Source of the DNA: Cycas panzhihuaensis
Taxonomy: Eukaryota > Cycadophyta
Direction: 5' to 3'
DNA: 64,000 bases
NCBI GenBank assembly: GCA_023213395.1
Contig: CM041465.1
Location: 175,405,741 to 175,469,740, forward strand
This document shows positions 33,969-44,668 of the stretch, piece by piece. The number at the start of each line of letters is the position of its first letter. Positions within the stretch are counted from its first letter, which is position 1. A model generated the notes under the pieces. That model had not been told where the DNA came from, made no database searches, and worked only from the letters and a program-made list of their open reading frames with translations. The position numbers were made by a program, and so were the translations under genes.

Positions 33969-34244
33969 TGTTTCTTGTCGATCCCTCCCAATGGACCAAG
34001 GCACATTTCAAAATAAGGAGATATTGAGTATTCTACAATCATGATATTGAAATAAAAGGAGTCAATTTGTGAAATATGGATCATAGCATGCAGCTTTTCG
34101 CTATATTTGAAACAAGTGGTCATGGCTCCAAATGGCTATTGTATGAGATAGTTCTATTAATTTTAAGTTTTCGGTCTTAAACATAGATTATCATAGGGAA
34201 CCTTTAGTTTAATTTTTTAAATTATTCTTAAGGCTAACCCTATG
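33969..34244 (+). repeat. K 3' LTR remnant (unit 2)
   Basis: Copy of 25469-25742, starting TGTTTCTTGTCG after the same purine tract. It differs by one inserted G and two inserted T in homopolymers. Confidence 0.7.
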
Positions 34245-34766
34245 AGCTCAAGCAACACTACAACATTGCAACAATTAAATGAAATAAGAAGCAGACCAGA
34301 GAAGGATTGAAAGATAGTTCCAAGTAGGAACTTGGGTCTATGTAAAACAACAACCATACAAAGACATCTCTCAAACAAGGAAAACACAAATTTACACCAC
34401 GGTTTTATGGCCCATACAAAGTTTGGAGAAAGATTTGATAAGCAGATTATGCTCTTGATCTACCTCAAAGAAGTAAAATCCATGACATCTTCCATGTTTC
34501 TAACTTGAAAAGGAAAATGGGATATCACATCGTAGTGACATTAAAGCTACCAATTACAAATGAGGAAGGGAAACTCATGATCGAGGCCGACGGAATTACA
34601 GATATCCACCAACGCAAACTCTAATTATAATACATCACAGAATAATTGATCAAATGGAAGGGACTACCACAACAAGAGGTGACTTGGAAAAACAAATAAT
34701 TCATCCAAGACCACCCATCTTTACCAATGCTTTGTAGGCAAAGAGATCCTTCTAAGGGGAAGGACT
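34245..34766 (+). pseudogene. G3 (unit 2): chromovirus integrase end and chromodomain
   Basis: Second copy of 25743-26264 with the same motifs (RFYGPYKVW, HDIFHVSNLKRK, LIKWKGLPQQEVTW) and the same stops. A few substitutions distinguish it, for example one Val/Met-type change in the LKRK region and one G-to-A in the tail. It is followed by the same purine tract and LTR start (34767). Confidence 0.78.
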
Positions 34767-35126
34767 TGTTGTAATCTAATACAATTATGGAAGTCAGCCA
34801 CAAATATGATAAATTATTAATTTTAATTATTAGAAGTCAATTTTATTATTATCAGGGAATAGGTATCTTATTATTGTTATTGGAAGTTGGTTTATTATTA
34901 TTAGGAAGTCAATTTTTTAAAAGGTGATTAATTTTGACACCTATAAATAGAGGATTATCATTCATTTGCAAATCATATTTTATGAGTTAATTCATTTGGG
35001 GTCTTTTGACCATTTGGGCTCTTAGGAGCTTCATTTTAGTTTGCTTTTTAGTTTTTTTTTGTTTTGATGAAATAAATCCAACTTAGGATCGCTTCAAGTA
35101 TCATGTAAAATTCAATTATAACATGA
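34767..35126 (+). repeat. G3 3' LTR (unit 2), truncated
   Basis: Copy of 26265-26624 with CTATAAATAGAG near 34942. Truncated at the same base by fragment I. Confidence 0.7.
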
Positions 35127-35739
35127 AAGAATGGGTCATTTGCACTACCCCCGTCTTCATCTAATGCATAAACTGAATATGGTGCATAGTCTTCAAAAAC
35201 GTAAACCAATGGACAACATTTGTGAACCTTGTGTCATGGGAAATCAATGTAGGGCGAAGTTCCAAAAATGCAAAGGTTGGAGGGCAGCTAAAAAGCTAAG
35301 CGCTTTCTACTCAGACATTTGCAGTCCAATGCCAACCACTTCACTCGGAGATGCAAGATATTTCTTGACCTTCATTGATGATTTTTCAAGAAAAGCTTGG
35401 GTCTATCCCATAAAGGAGAGATCCCAAACCTTCCGATATTTTCAAAGAGTTCAAGGTGAGAGCAAAAAGATGAAAATGGTCGAAAGTTGAAAATCCTTAG
35501 ATCAAATAATTGAGGAGAATACACCTCCAATGCCTTTATCTAGTTTTGTAAAGACCATAAAATTAAGAAGCAGATAACGACAACATAAACACCTCAGCAA
35601 AATGGTGTTGTTGAAAGAATGAATAAGACTTTGGTTGGAAAGGCCCAATCGATGATGAAGGCAAGGAAACTCTCAGAGGCTTTTTGGGTTGAAGTTGTTT
35701 ATCTAACCAATAGGAGTTCGAAGGCTCTCTAGAATATGA
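35127..35739 (+). pseudogene. I (unit 2): copia integrase fragment
   Basis: Copy of 26625-27240 with the same motifs and stops. It is three bases shorter, from a CGA loss in the NRSST segment near 35718. Confidence 0.8.
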
Positions 35740-36168
35740 TGTTAGATGTGATAAAAGGGATCTAGATGGGGACAACGAAGAACAAACAAAATAACATTCA
35801 TACCCACAATAAATTGGAGCACAAGCACATAAACACACCAGAATATAGAGGAGAGAGAATTGATACAATCTCCAAATAACTTAGATAAATCTCAACATAG
35901 TAACAATACACTCATCTCTCAATCTACCTAACTATACAAGTGAAAATGGTCTCTATATATAGATTAGAGAGCTCCCTTCAAGGTAACCACATGAGTAACA
36001 AATGTTGACCATGCATGCACTTGTGCAAACATGCCAACAGAGGGGGAAGAGAGTCATTGACCCTTTAAGTTACAACATGTTACAACACTAGGAAAAGTAC
36101 ACACTTAATAATGTATAAAGTGTATAATTAATTCATAGCTTAACAATAAAACATAAAGGTGGTTTTCA
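35740..36168 (-). repeat. Reversed solo-like copia LTR (unit 2)
   Basis: Copy of 27241-27669, nearly identical. Confidence 0.65.
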
Positions 36169-39100
36169 AGGCCACACAGCTCAACATGATCAAAGTGACA
36201 CAATCTTTTATGCATACAGTGGTAGTCACAATGACAACACTTGGATCATAGCTTTTGGTGCATCACATCATATGACAGGTGATGCAGAATTGTTATCAAA
36301 TTTTCAAGAATGCAAAGGAAAAACAGTGACATTTGGGGACAATGCCACTATTGAGATATCACGTGTAGGTCAAATTGCACCTCATGATGATCAACATTCC
36401 ACATTTTCTAGTGGCAATGTGTTTTTAGTTCCTGGGATGCCTAAAAACTTACTCTCTGTTAGTCAGTTAGATAAATAACAGATGAGTGTACTATTCAAAG
36501 ACAGGAAATGTATAATTCAGAACAAAGAAGACCAAATAATTGCCATAGGTCATGAAAAACGTGGCCTCTATAAATTAGACACAACATTTAGATCATCCAA
36601 TGCCTTTGTCTCCCATTCCATAAATAAGACTCAGTTATGGCATGAGCAACTTAGATATATAAATTTGGACAGTAGAAGACAGATGTTTAGGCAGAATATG
36701 GTTCGTGGCTTACCCAAAATTTCAGGGGGTAACTACCTTTGTGAATCATGTCTTAACCTTTTCAGAAAGGTAAGGCCTCGAGAGCTCAACAATTATTGCA
36801 ATTGATCCATTCTAACATTTGTGGACCCATGTCTACTCAATCACATGGAGAATCTTCTTACTTCATGACTTTTATTGATGATTACTCACATAAAGTGTGG
36901 GTTTATTTTCTCAAGCATAAATCAAAAGCACTAAACAAGTTTAAAGAATTTAAACTTGCAGTAGAAAATGAAACAAGCATGGATTAAGATACTCGATCCA
37001 ATAATGGTGGTGAGTATACATCTAAGGAGTATTCAGCATGGCATAAAACATCAATTTTCTACCTTGTATACACCTCAACAAAATGGTGTGGCAGAACGCA
37101 TGAACAAAACCTTAATCAGTAAAGCAAAAGCTATGATGCATGCTCAAGGTCTCTTTGGCATATTGGGCGTAAGTAGTCCTCACCGCTTATCTGTCAAACC
37201 GTAGCTCCACGATGGCACTTTCAAGCATGACACCTGAGGAGGCCTAGGCTGGTCAGTCATTTACGCACCTTTGGATGCACGACCTACATGAATGTTCCCC
37301 AAGAGCAAAGACGGAAATTTGATGATAAAAGTCTCAAATGCATCTTTATAGGATATGCTCCTAGCAGTAAAGCATATAGATTGTTTGATCTAGTTGGTAA
37401 AATGATGCACACTTCACGAGACATCATCTTTACAAAAGACAATAGAAAGATGGATCTCAGTTCTCTTCCAATCTCCCTTGATAAAGGAAAAGCAATTGTT
37501 GAGAAATTTGTCCCCTTAACATCTTCCACACCTTGTCCTTTATCAGCACCTACTTTTTCTTCCTCATCATCTTCCTTAGTTCCTTCATCAAGTCCTGCAA
37601 GTTTTTCAGAGATTTAGCACTTAGCACCATCATAGGACAATGAAGTAACATTGACGAAGAAGCTACCTCGATGATATTTACAGACTATTGTAGGTTCACA
37701 AATTGTTGAAGGCAAACGACCATCCAACATGCGACCACCAGCCACTATCAACTATGCACTTATGGCTGAAGTGCTTAGTACTCCTAAGCCTTCCACTTTT
37801 GAGAAGACACGTACAGATGAAAAGTGGTAGGCTGCCATGGATGATGATATCCACTCTATCAAAATGACACATGGGACTTAGTTGAATTGCCACCAGGCAA
37901 ACAAGCCATTAGTTGTAAGTGGATCTACAAGATTAAGGATAAATTTGATAGCACTATTGAGTGACATAAGGCTCGTCTAGTTGTAAAAGGTTTCAAACAA
38001 CAGGAAGGCATCAACTACAACGAGACATTTGCACTTGTCACGAATGTGAACACCATCAGAATAGCTATAGCCTTAGCTGCTCAATGCAAGTGGCCATTGT
38101 ACCAAATGGATGTCAAAAGTGCCTTTCTCAACGGTGATTTGATTGAGGAGGTATATCCGAACAACCTCCACAGGTATATTTCAGTCGACAATGAGCATCT
38201 TGTTTGTCATTTTAAAAAGGCCTTGTATGGTCTGAAATAGGCACCACATGCTTGGTATTTGAAGATCGATGATTACTTTCTTAAGCATAATTTTCATCGA
38301 TCCACATCTGACCCAAACCTGTACATCAAGGTTCAAAACTAGCACATCACTCTTCTTGTACTTTATGTTGATGATTTGATTATTACAGGCAATGATGCAG
38401 ATTTGATAGAAAGTCTTCAAAGGGACTTAAAGAAAAGTTTTGAGATGACAAATCTCAAACTTCTTCATTACTTTATCGGTATGGAAGTATGGCAACAACC
38501 AAGTCACATTTTCATCTCCTAAGCCAAGTTCACTTAGGATATTTTGCAACGATTCAGAATGGAAGACTACAAATCATCACCGACCCCTATGGAGACGGGC
38601 ACCAAACTGTCGATGAATGAAGAAGAAAAACCTATTGATTCCACCCTTTTCAGACAACTAGTGGATAGTCTCATTTACTTGACTAACACTAGGCCTGACA
38701 TATCACATGCAATTGGAATATGTTCCAGATTTATGATAAATCCCAATCAGCGACAATGGAATGTTGCAAAACGGATTCTCAAATACCTCAAAGGTACATT
38801 GCAGTATGCTCTCTAGTATGCACTACGAGAACTTCACATTGGAAGGGTTCTCAGATTCTGATTGGGCTGGATGCCAAGATAGTAGGAAATCTACCTCAGG
38901 TTATTGCTTCAACCTTGGGTCTGCTATTGTTTCATGGAGTTGTAAAAAACAACCAAATGTTATGCTTTCCTACACTGAAGCAGAATACAAAGTTGTTGTC
39001 AGCGTAGCATGTGATGCTATTTGGCTTAGGCAGATTCTCGGAGAGCTTGGCCTTGAGCAAACACTTCCAACACCATTATATTGTGATAATCAAAGTGTTC

Positions 39101-39320
39101 TCAAGATAGTCAAGAATCCAGTATTTCATGCACGAACCAAGCATATTGAGGCCCATCACCACTTTATCAGAGAACATGTGCAGCAAGGTGAAATTGACCT
39201 AGACTACAAGCTGACCGATCAACAATTAGCCAACATCTTCACCAAACCACTTGGCAGAAAGAAGTTCGAGCACTTCCAAGATGGCATCGACATTCAACTT
39301 AATGTTGTATATATTCGTAA
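36169..39320 (+). pseudogene. B (unit 2): copia pol, 5' truncated
   Basis: Same domain order as unit 1: AFGASHHMTG protease, integrase, RT, RNase H. The pre-integrase part is better preserved than in unit 1 (open 36272-36478 and 36482-36805, FLVPGMPKNLLSVSQLDK). The integrase middle and the RT EQPPG-equivalent segment carry extra small deletions (near 36981, 37153 and 38157). The RNase H frame (38761-39342) is open and reads SDWAGCQDSRKSTSGYCF through NIFTKPLGRKK. The polypurine tract seen in unit 1 is missing: TTCGTAA replaces TTCAGGGGGGC. Confidence 0.87.
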
Positions 39321-39836
39321 TGACAAAACCTTCATGTCCTAAGCATTAAGTCTTGACCTTGTACATTTATATTTTTGTTACTTTAGGCTTTATGCTAAAA
39401 TGATATTTTGTTCTATTTTTAAATTGTCTTTTGTCTTTTGTGGCTTTTTCACGTGCTTAGTGGAAAGTCAACTTTGGATGGCAACACTTGCCACCATCCT
39501 AATCCTTATGGAAAGTAGAGTTTTATTCACACTTTTCTTGCTCTTTTGATCAGTGACGTGTCAAAATCCTAGTCATTAAAACTCCTTTATAAAGAGCCCT
39601 ACTTTCCTTGTTTTGTCAAGTAGTAATCTTGGAGTCAGTGTTATGCTGTTGAAGCTTTTCCTATAGATTGAGTTTGAGATTAATTCTCCTCCCTATTTTG
39701 CTTGTGTAATAGGTTGAGTTGTAGTTGAACCTCCTCCCTATTATTCTCATGTTATGTAGTCCGTGTTTCTATCAATCAAATATTATCTTTTATGATTTAT
39801 GTATCCTATCATATTCCTCAAATAGATCCTATAACA
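39321..39836 (+). repeat. B 3' LTR (unit 2)
   Basis: Copy of 30821-31336, 516 bp, with only a few transitions. It starts TGACAAAACC but lacks an adjacent polypurine tract. Confidence 0.65.
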
Positions 39837-42800
39837 TCTTCATTTCTCTTACTCTCAAGGAAAGGGTTAATTTCGTGGTTGTGCTAGAGCTCCAGACACA
39901 AGAAGCATGTCTCATGGAAGATGGCAAGACAATCGTGAACCAGGATGCAACATACCTCCCAGAGAAGCCAGGGTATGTTTTAACTGTGGAAGACCAGGAC
40001 ACTTTTCCAACAATTGCAGAGCCTTTGACGTATGTTCTCATTGTGAACAAATTGGGCACTATCCATATCAACGTCCATAGAGGAGAGCTGAAATTCAGAA
40101 GGGAAAATGACCTGCAGGAAACTATAGCAAGGAGTAGGATGACGAAGATGAAGAAGAAACTGTGTTCATTGTTGCACTTACAACAAGTCTTGAAGATGAA
40201 GAGGTGTGGTACATTGATTCTGGAGCATCAAGACACATGATCGAACAAGAGGATTGGTGCGAATCTCTAAAACCCTACACCTCAAGCAAGTCTGTTGAAC
40301 TAGGGGATAAACATCCTCTTAACATCAAAGGTATCAGCATCATATCCATTAAAAAATAAATGGGGGCATACAAAAATTTGGCAATATACTCTTTGTTCCT
40401 GGGTTAAAAAAGAATCTTCTTTCTGTTTCTCAGCTAAGAAAGGAAAAGTTGAGGACTGTGTTTGATGAAAATGGACACTGCCATATAGGTTACTTTCTAA
40501 ACCTGTAGGCATCAATGTAAGACATGTACTTCAATCAATGTTGATAGTAATAAATTGTGGCATTTAAAGTACGAACATATCTCATTTGATGTGTCAATGC
40601 GCTACAAAAATCTAAAATGGTTAATGGTCTTCCAAATGTCTCATTCCAAAGATCTTGTTTGCAAAGTTGCATGCTCGAAAAACAACATTATTTTCCGTTT
40701 AAATCAAATGAATGGCAAGCCCAAAATAAACTAGAATTGGTGCACACTGACCTATGTGGTCCCTTTACACCTTGGTCAATTAATGGTGCTAGGTTTTTCG
40801 ACATTTATTGATGATTTCTCTAGAAAAACCTGGATTTATTTTCTTTACAGCAAATCTGAGGTTTTTAAAAATTCAAAGAGTTTAAGGCTGAAGTCGAGCT
40901 AGAATTTAGAGCCAAAATAAAGTGTGTCAGGTCAGATGGTGGAGGCGAATACATCTCAAAAGATTTTTTTGAATTTTTATAAAATACAGGGAATACACAG
41001 ACAACTCACAACTACGTACACACCACAGTCCAATGGGGTTGTCAAGTAAATGAATAGAACGGTCATGGAAATGGCTTGTTGCATGATTGAAGAAAGCCAG
41101 ATCTCAAGAATTTATTGCGCCGAAGTAGTCAGCACAGTCGGGTACCTTATAAATAAAAGCCCTACGAAGGTCCTAGAGCAAATCACACCAGAAGAAACCT
41201 AGACCAAAACCAAGCCAGATGTAAGTAATTTAAGAGTATTTGGATGCAAAGCTTTTGTCCACATTCTAGATAAAAGGAGACCACAACTAGATTCTCAAAG
41301 CATAGAATGTATAATGGTAGCTTACAATAAAAATTCAAAGGCCTACAAATGTATAGACCCTAAAACAAATAAGGTTTATATAAGTAGGGATGTTGTTTTT
41401 AACGAAGTTGATCTCAAAAAGGACACATCGCTCAACACATAGTTGAAGAAGAGCCCAAAAGAATTTTACAAGTAGAACCTCCTGTTGAAGACGTCACTGG
41501 AATCACCTTAGAAGATGTAGATACTGAGGATTTAGAGAGGGCATATCATGAAATCTCTACAGTTGGGGAAGAAGGATTGCCTTCTACAGATATAGGCATT
41601 GAAGAACAAGAGAACAAGAAGGTAAAAAGGATGCCAAGATGGTATCTTAAAACCATTGAAGAAAGTAAAGGAGATATATATATATATATATACCCACAAG
41701 GCAAGGAGTCAAAGACAACAAGCTCCGTTCACAAACATAGAACCACAGTCGTTTGAAGAAACAAAAGGACACAAGGAATGGGAGACAACTATGAACTAAG
41801 AAATAGAGTCAATCTCTAAAAGTCAGACATGGGAATTAGTAAATTTACCTCCGGGTAAACCTATGGTGAACTGCAAATGGCCGTTTAAAATAAAGGAAGA
41901 TGTTGATGGAAAAATAAGCAAATACAAGGCCAGGCTAGTTGCCAAAGGACACACTCAGACAGTTGGAATAGATTATGAAGAGACATTCTCTCCAGTAGCC
42001 AAATTGGACACAGTGCAAGCCATAATAGCCCTGGTAGCTCAGAACAACTAGAAGATTTATCAGTTAGACGTAAAAAGCGCCTTCCTAAATGGTGAACTTG
42101 AGGGGGAAGTCTACATGAGGCAACCCAAAGGATTTGTCTAGCACGAGAATGAAAAACTGGTTTGCAGATTAAAAAAGGCATTGTATGGGCTAAAACAAGC
42201 CCCAGGAGCCTGGTATGCAAAATTAGATAAATATCTCATTTAGAATGGTTTTTACAGGTGCAACTTTGACTCCAGTTTATACACCAAAAAGAAACAGGGA
42301 CTAATCACAATTATCACTACTTATGTAGATGATATGATCCTTACTGGCAATGATACTAAGTCAATAGCAAACATAAGGTCACAACTAAAAAAGGGCTTTG
42401 AAATGATTGATCTAGGGTTACTAAATTTCTATTTAGGGATAGAAGTTGGTCAAAAGGAAGACTCAATTTCCTTGTCCGAAAGTAGATTCATTAAAAATCT
42501 GCTATCAAAATTCAAGATGGAAGAAAACAACACTTACATCACTCCTATGGAAGTAGGTTGTGACCTTACTCCAAACGAAGGTGAATCTACAGTCGATGGA
42601 ACAATGTACAAGCAGCTGATATGTAGCCTAATATTTCTCACCGCAACTAGACCAGATATCTCATATTCAGTAAGTCCAGTTTCAAGGTATGTGCAGAATC
42701 CAAAGGTGAGACATTGGAAAGCAGCAAAAAGAATTCTCAAACACTTAAAAGGGAACAACCGATCTAAAGCTCACATATCCAAAACTGAGAACAAACAAAC

Positions 42801-43277
42801 TAATTTGATACTGCAACTCAGACTAGGCTATAGACAGACAAAAAAGAAAGTCAACAAGTGGCTATTGTTTCTTTCTTGGATCAGCAACAATCTCCTGCAA
42901 ACAAAAGACAAGCCACAGTTGCACTATCATCGACAGAAGCAGAATACAAGTCGGAAATCAGTGCAGCTTGTGAAGCAGTGTGGCTCAGGCAATTACTATC
43001 AGACTTTGATCAACAAAAGAAGGATTCAACCATTCTATTCTGTGACAATCAAAGTGCCATCAAGCTAACCAAGAATCTTGTTCTTCGCGCTAGAACAAAG
43101 CACATCGAAGTGCATTATCAGTTCATAAGAGAAAAAGTGCAGAACAAAGAAATAGATTTGACCTACTGTTCAACAAATGAACAGATTGCAGATATTCTAA
43201 CAAAGCCTCTTAGTAAAAACAAGTTCATAGTTCTTAGAGATAAAATAGGATTAAAAGGATGAAACATTAAGAGATGG
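39837..43277 (+). pseudogene. C (unit 2 and beyond): copia gag end to RNase H
   Basis: It carries the same zinc knuckle, DSGASRHM protease and integrase (Glu to Lys at NGVVK) as unit 1. It then continues through the native RT: TYVDDMILTGND (~42325, catalytic pair intact), DLGLLNFYLGIEV and TRPDISYSVSPVSRYV. RNase H starts near 42760 with frameshifts, then VALSSTEAEYKSEI, LFCDNQSAIKLTKN, RARTKHIEVHYQFIREK and IADILTKPLSKNK (to ~43225). 42334-43068 is open for 244 codons. The 5' LTR and most of gag are missing. The purine tract ATTAAGAGATGG precedes the LTR. The family is close to D. Confidence 0.88.
41673..41693. repeat. (TA)n microsatellite in C
   Basis: About ten TA units lie in the linker before RT, matching 33178-33197 in unit 1. 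It sits in coding sequence and probably shifts the frame. Confidence 0.85.
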
Positions 43278-43471
43278 TGTTAAGAGTATAATGTTTCATC
43301 TAGAAATATGTACTTAAGGGTCATGCAAAACCACTTTATATATCTTTAGACAAGTGTCTGACACATGTCTCTCAAACCCATGTCGGTTACAATGTGTAAT
43401 TCTAGATATATGTAAGTGATCTCTCATAATAAAAGATCAGTCATTCTTATATCTCTCTTTGATGTGTAACA
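43278..43471 (+). repeat. C 3' LTR (194 bp)
   Basis: It starts TGTTAAGAG after the polypurine tract and probably ends GTGTAACA (43471). The length agrees with the H (221 bp) and D (174 bp) LTRs of related elements. A CATAATAAAAG TATA-like motif lies near 43425. The partner LTR is missing, so the 3' edge is inferred. Confidence 0.6.
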
Positions 43472-44117
43472 GGATCAAGATACCTCATTATTCTACAAGA
43501 GGTCTTTGCTTATTGTTTTAGCCCATGGCATATCAATACATTGACCTAATTCTTTTGACAAATACAAAGGGAAAAAGTTGAGCTTATTCTTTTTATTCTT
43601 TGCTCCTTTATCTAGAATTCTGTTTTCAGTTCCTTTTCCTTTTATTTGCATTCTCGCCATTTCTTTTACATTTTTTACATTCTAAAAAATGTCCTATATC
43701 ACTCTATTAAATGACCATTTATTTTTTAGCCTTGTATATTATGTACATTATGTATTATACAAGCCAAATAAGTGAGCCATAGAGTCAGACATTTTGCAGT
43801 TATCTCTCTGTTGTCTGTGCTTATTCATCGAACACACAAACCAAACATTATTTCAACTTAATCCTTTGGGGGGTACAGTGATAGACAGCAACAAAATTGA
43901 CAACCTTACTAGGGACATATCCCCCATTTTATCTTTTTGTTTTCTTTTTCTCAAAATTTTCATTATACATTTCAGATTTGCAATTTTTACAAGATGGTCA
44001 AATTAAAAAGAAGGCCATACACAGTCATTGAAAATTAAAGGCATAGAGGTAGAGTTGTAAAGTTTTCCTCTCCGGAAAGGAAGTTTGATTGGAGGCTTAG
44101 GATTCACAAGGTTAGAA
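43472..44117. other. Unassigned AT-rich interval between C and A2
   Basis: There is no recognisable coding or LTR signal. It contains a partly palindromic AT-rich segment (CTTGTATA ... TATACAAG, ~43730-43763) and a G6 run near 43868. It may be the remaining flank of the locus in which A2 and C were inserted. Confidence 0.4.
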
Positions 44118-44668
44118 TGTTGAGAATGATGGGATTTAGTCTACAGCCCTTAGGATCTAGAAGAGAGGAAAGTTTGTTACAATATGAAGATGATTAGCAT
44201 CTAATTAGGCAAGCATGAAGATGAGCACATAAGAAAGCATTAGGCACAATGATCACAGGCATGAGAAGGACACAAATATGGAGGAGAAGGAATTGATCCT
44301 ACTCCAAATAAATAAGAATAACTTAGATTAACAAGACTAGTAGCATAACAATACAACACTCTCTCATATAAGATACATGAAAAATGGTCTCAATATATAG
44401 AGACTTAGGAGCGTTGCATGTTTGAGAAATGTCAAACATCCAAGCTAGCTAGTTGCATACAAGATAAGTGTCCCCTTGAGCTCTCTTGTGAGCACAAGTG
44501 CATGAGGGTACATCAACCCTCGAGTTACAAAGTCATGCAACTAGAAAGAATGTGCATGCATACTTTATCACATTAAGTGATAAGTCACACTAATATAAAG
44601 TTACATAAAGTACATCAATAATACATTATAAAATGCATCACTTAACATTTAAACATAAAGGTTTAACA
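44118..44668 (-). repeat. A2 3' LTR (551 bp)
   Basis: On the minus strand it starts TGTTAAACCTTTATG and ends ..ATTCTCAACA. It aligns with the A1 LTR (14032-14575). A polypurine tract (complement of CACCACCTTAATG) adjoins it. Confidence 0.82.

Larger units (their letters stand above)
33836..42328. repeat. Tandem duplication, unit 2 (8.5 kb)
   Basis: Direct copy of 25336-33832. Here the right side is continuous into the rest of copia C (YVDD and beyond), so this end is native. The left edge abuts the broken YVDD of unit 1 with about one base of microhomology. Confidence 0.9.

Noticed and set aside
43730-43763. AT-rich palindrome as a MITE.
   Set aside because: The arms are only about 8 bp perfect, and no flanking duplication was found.
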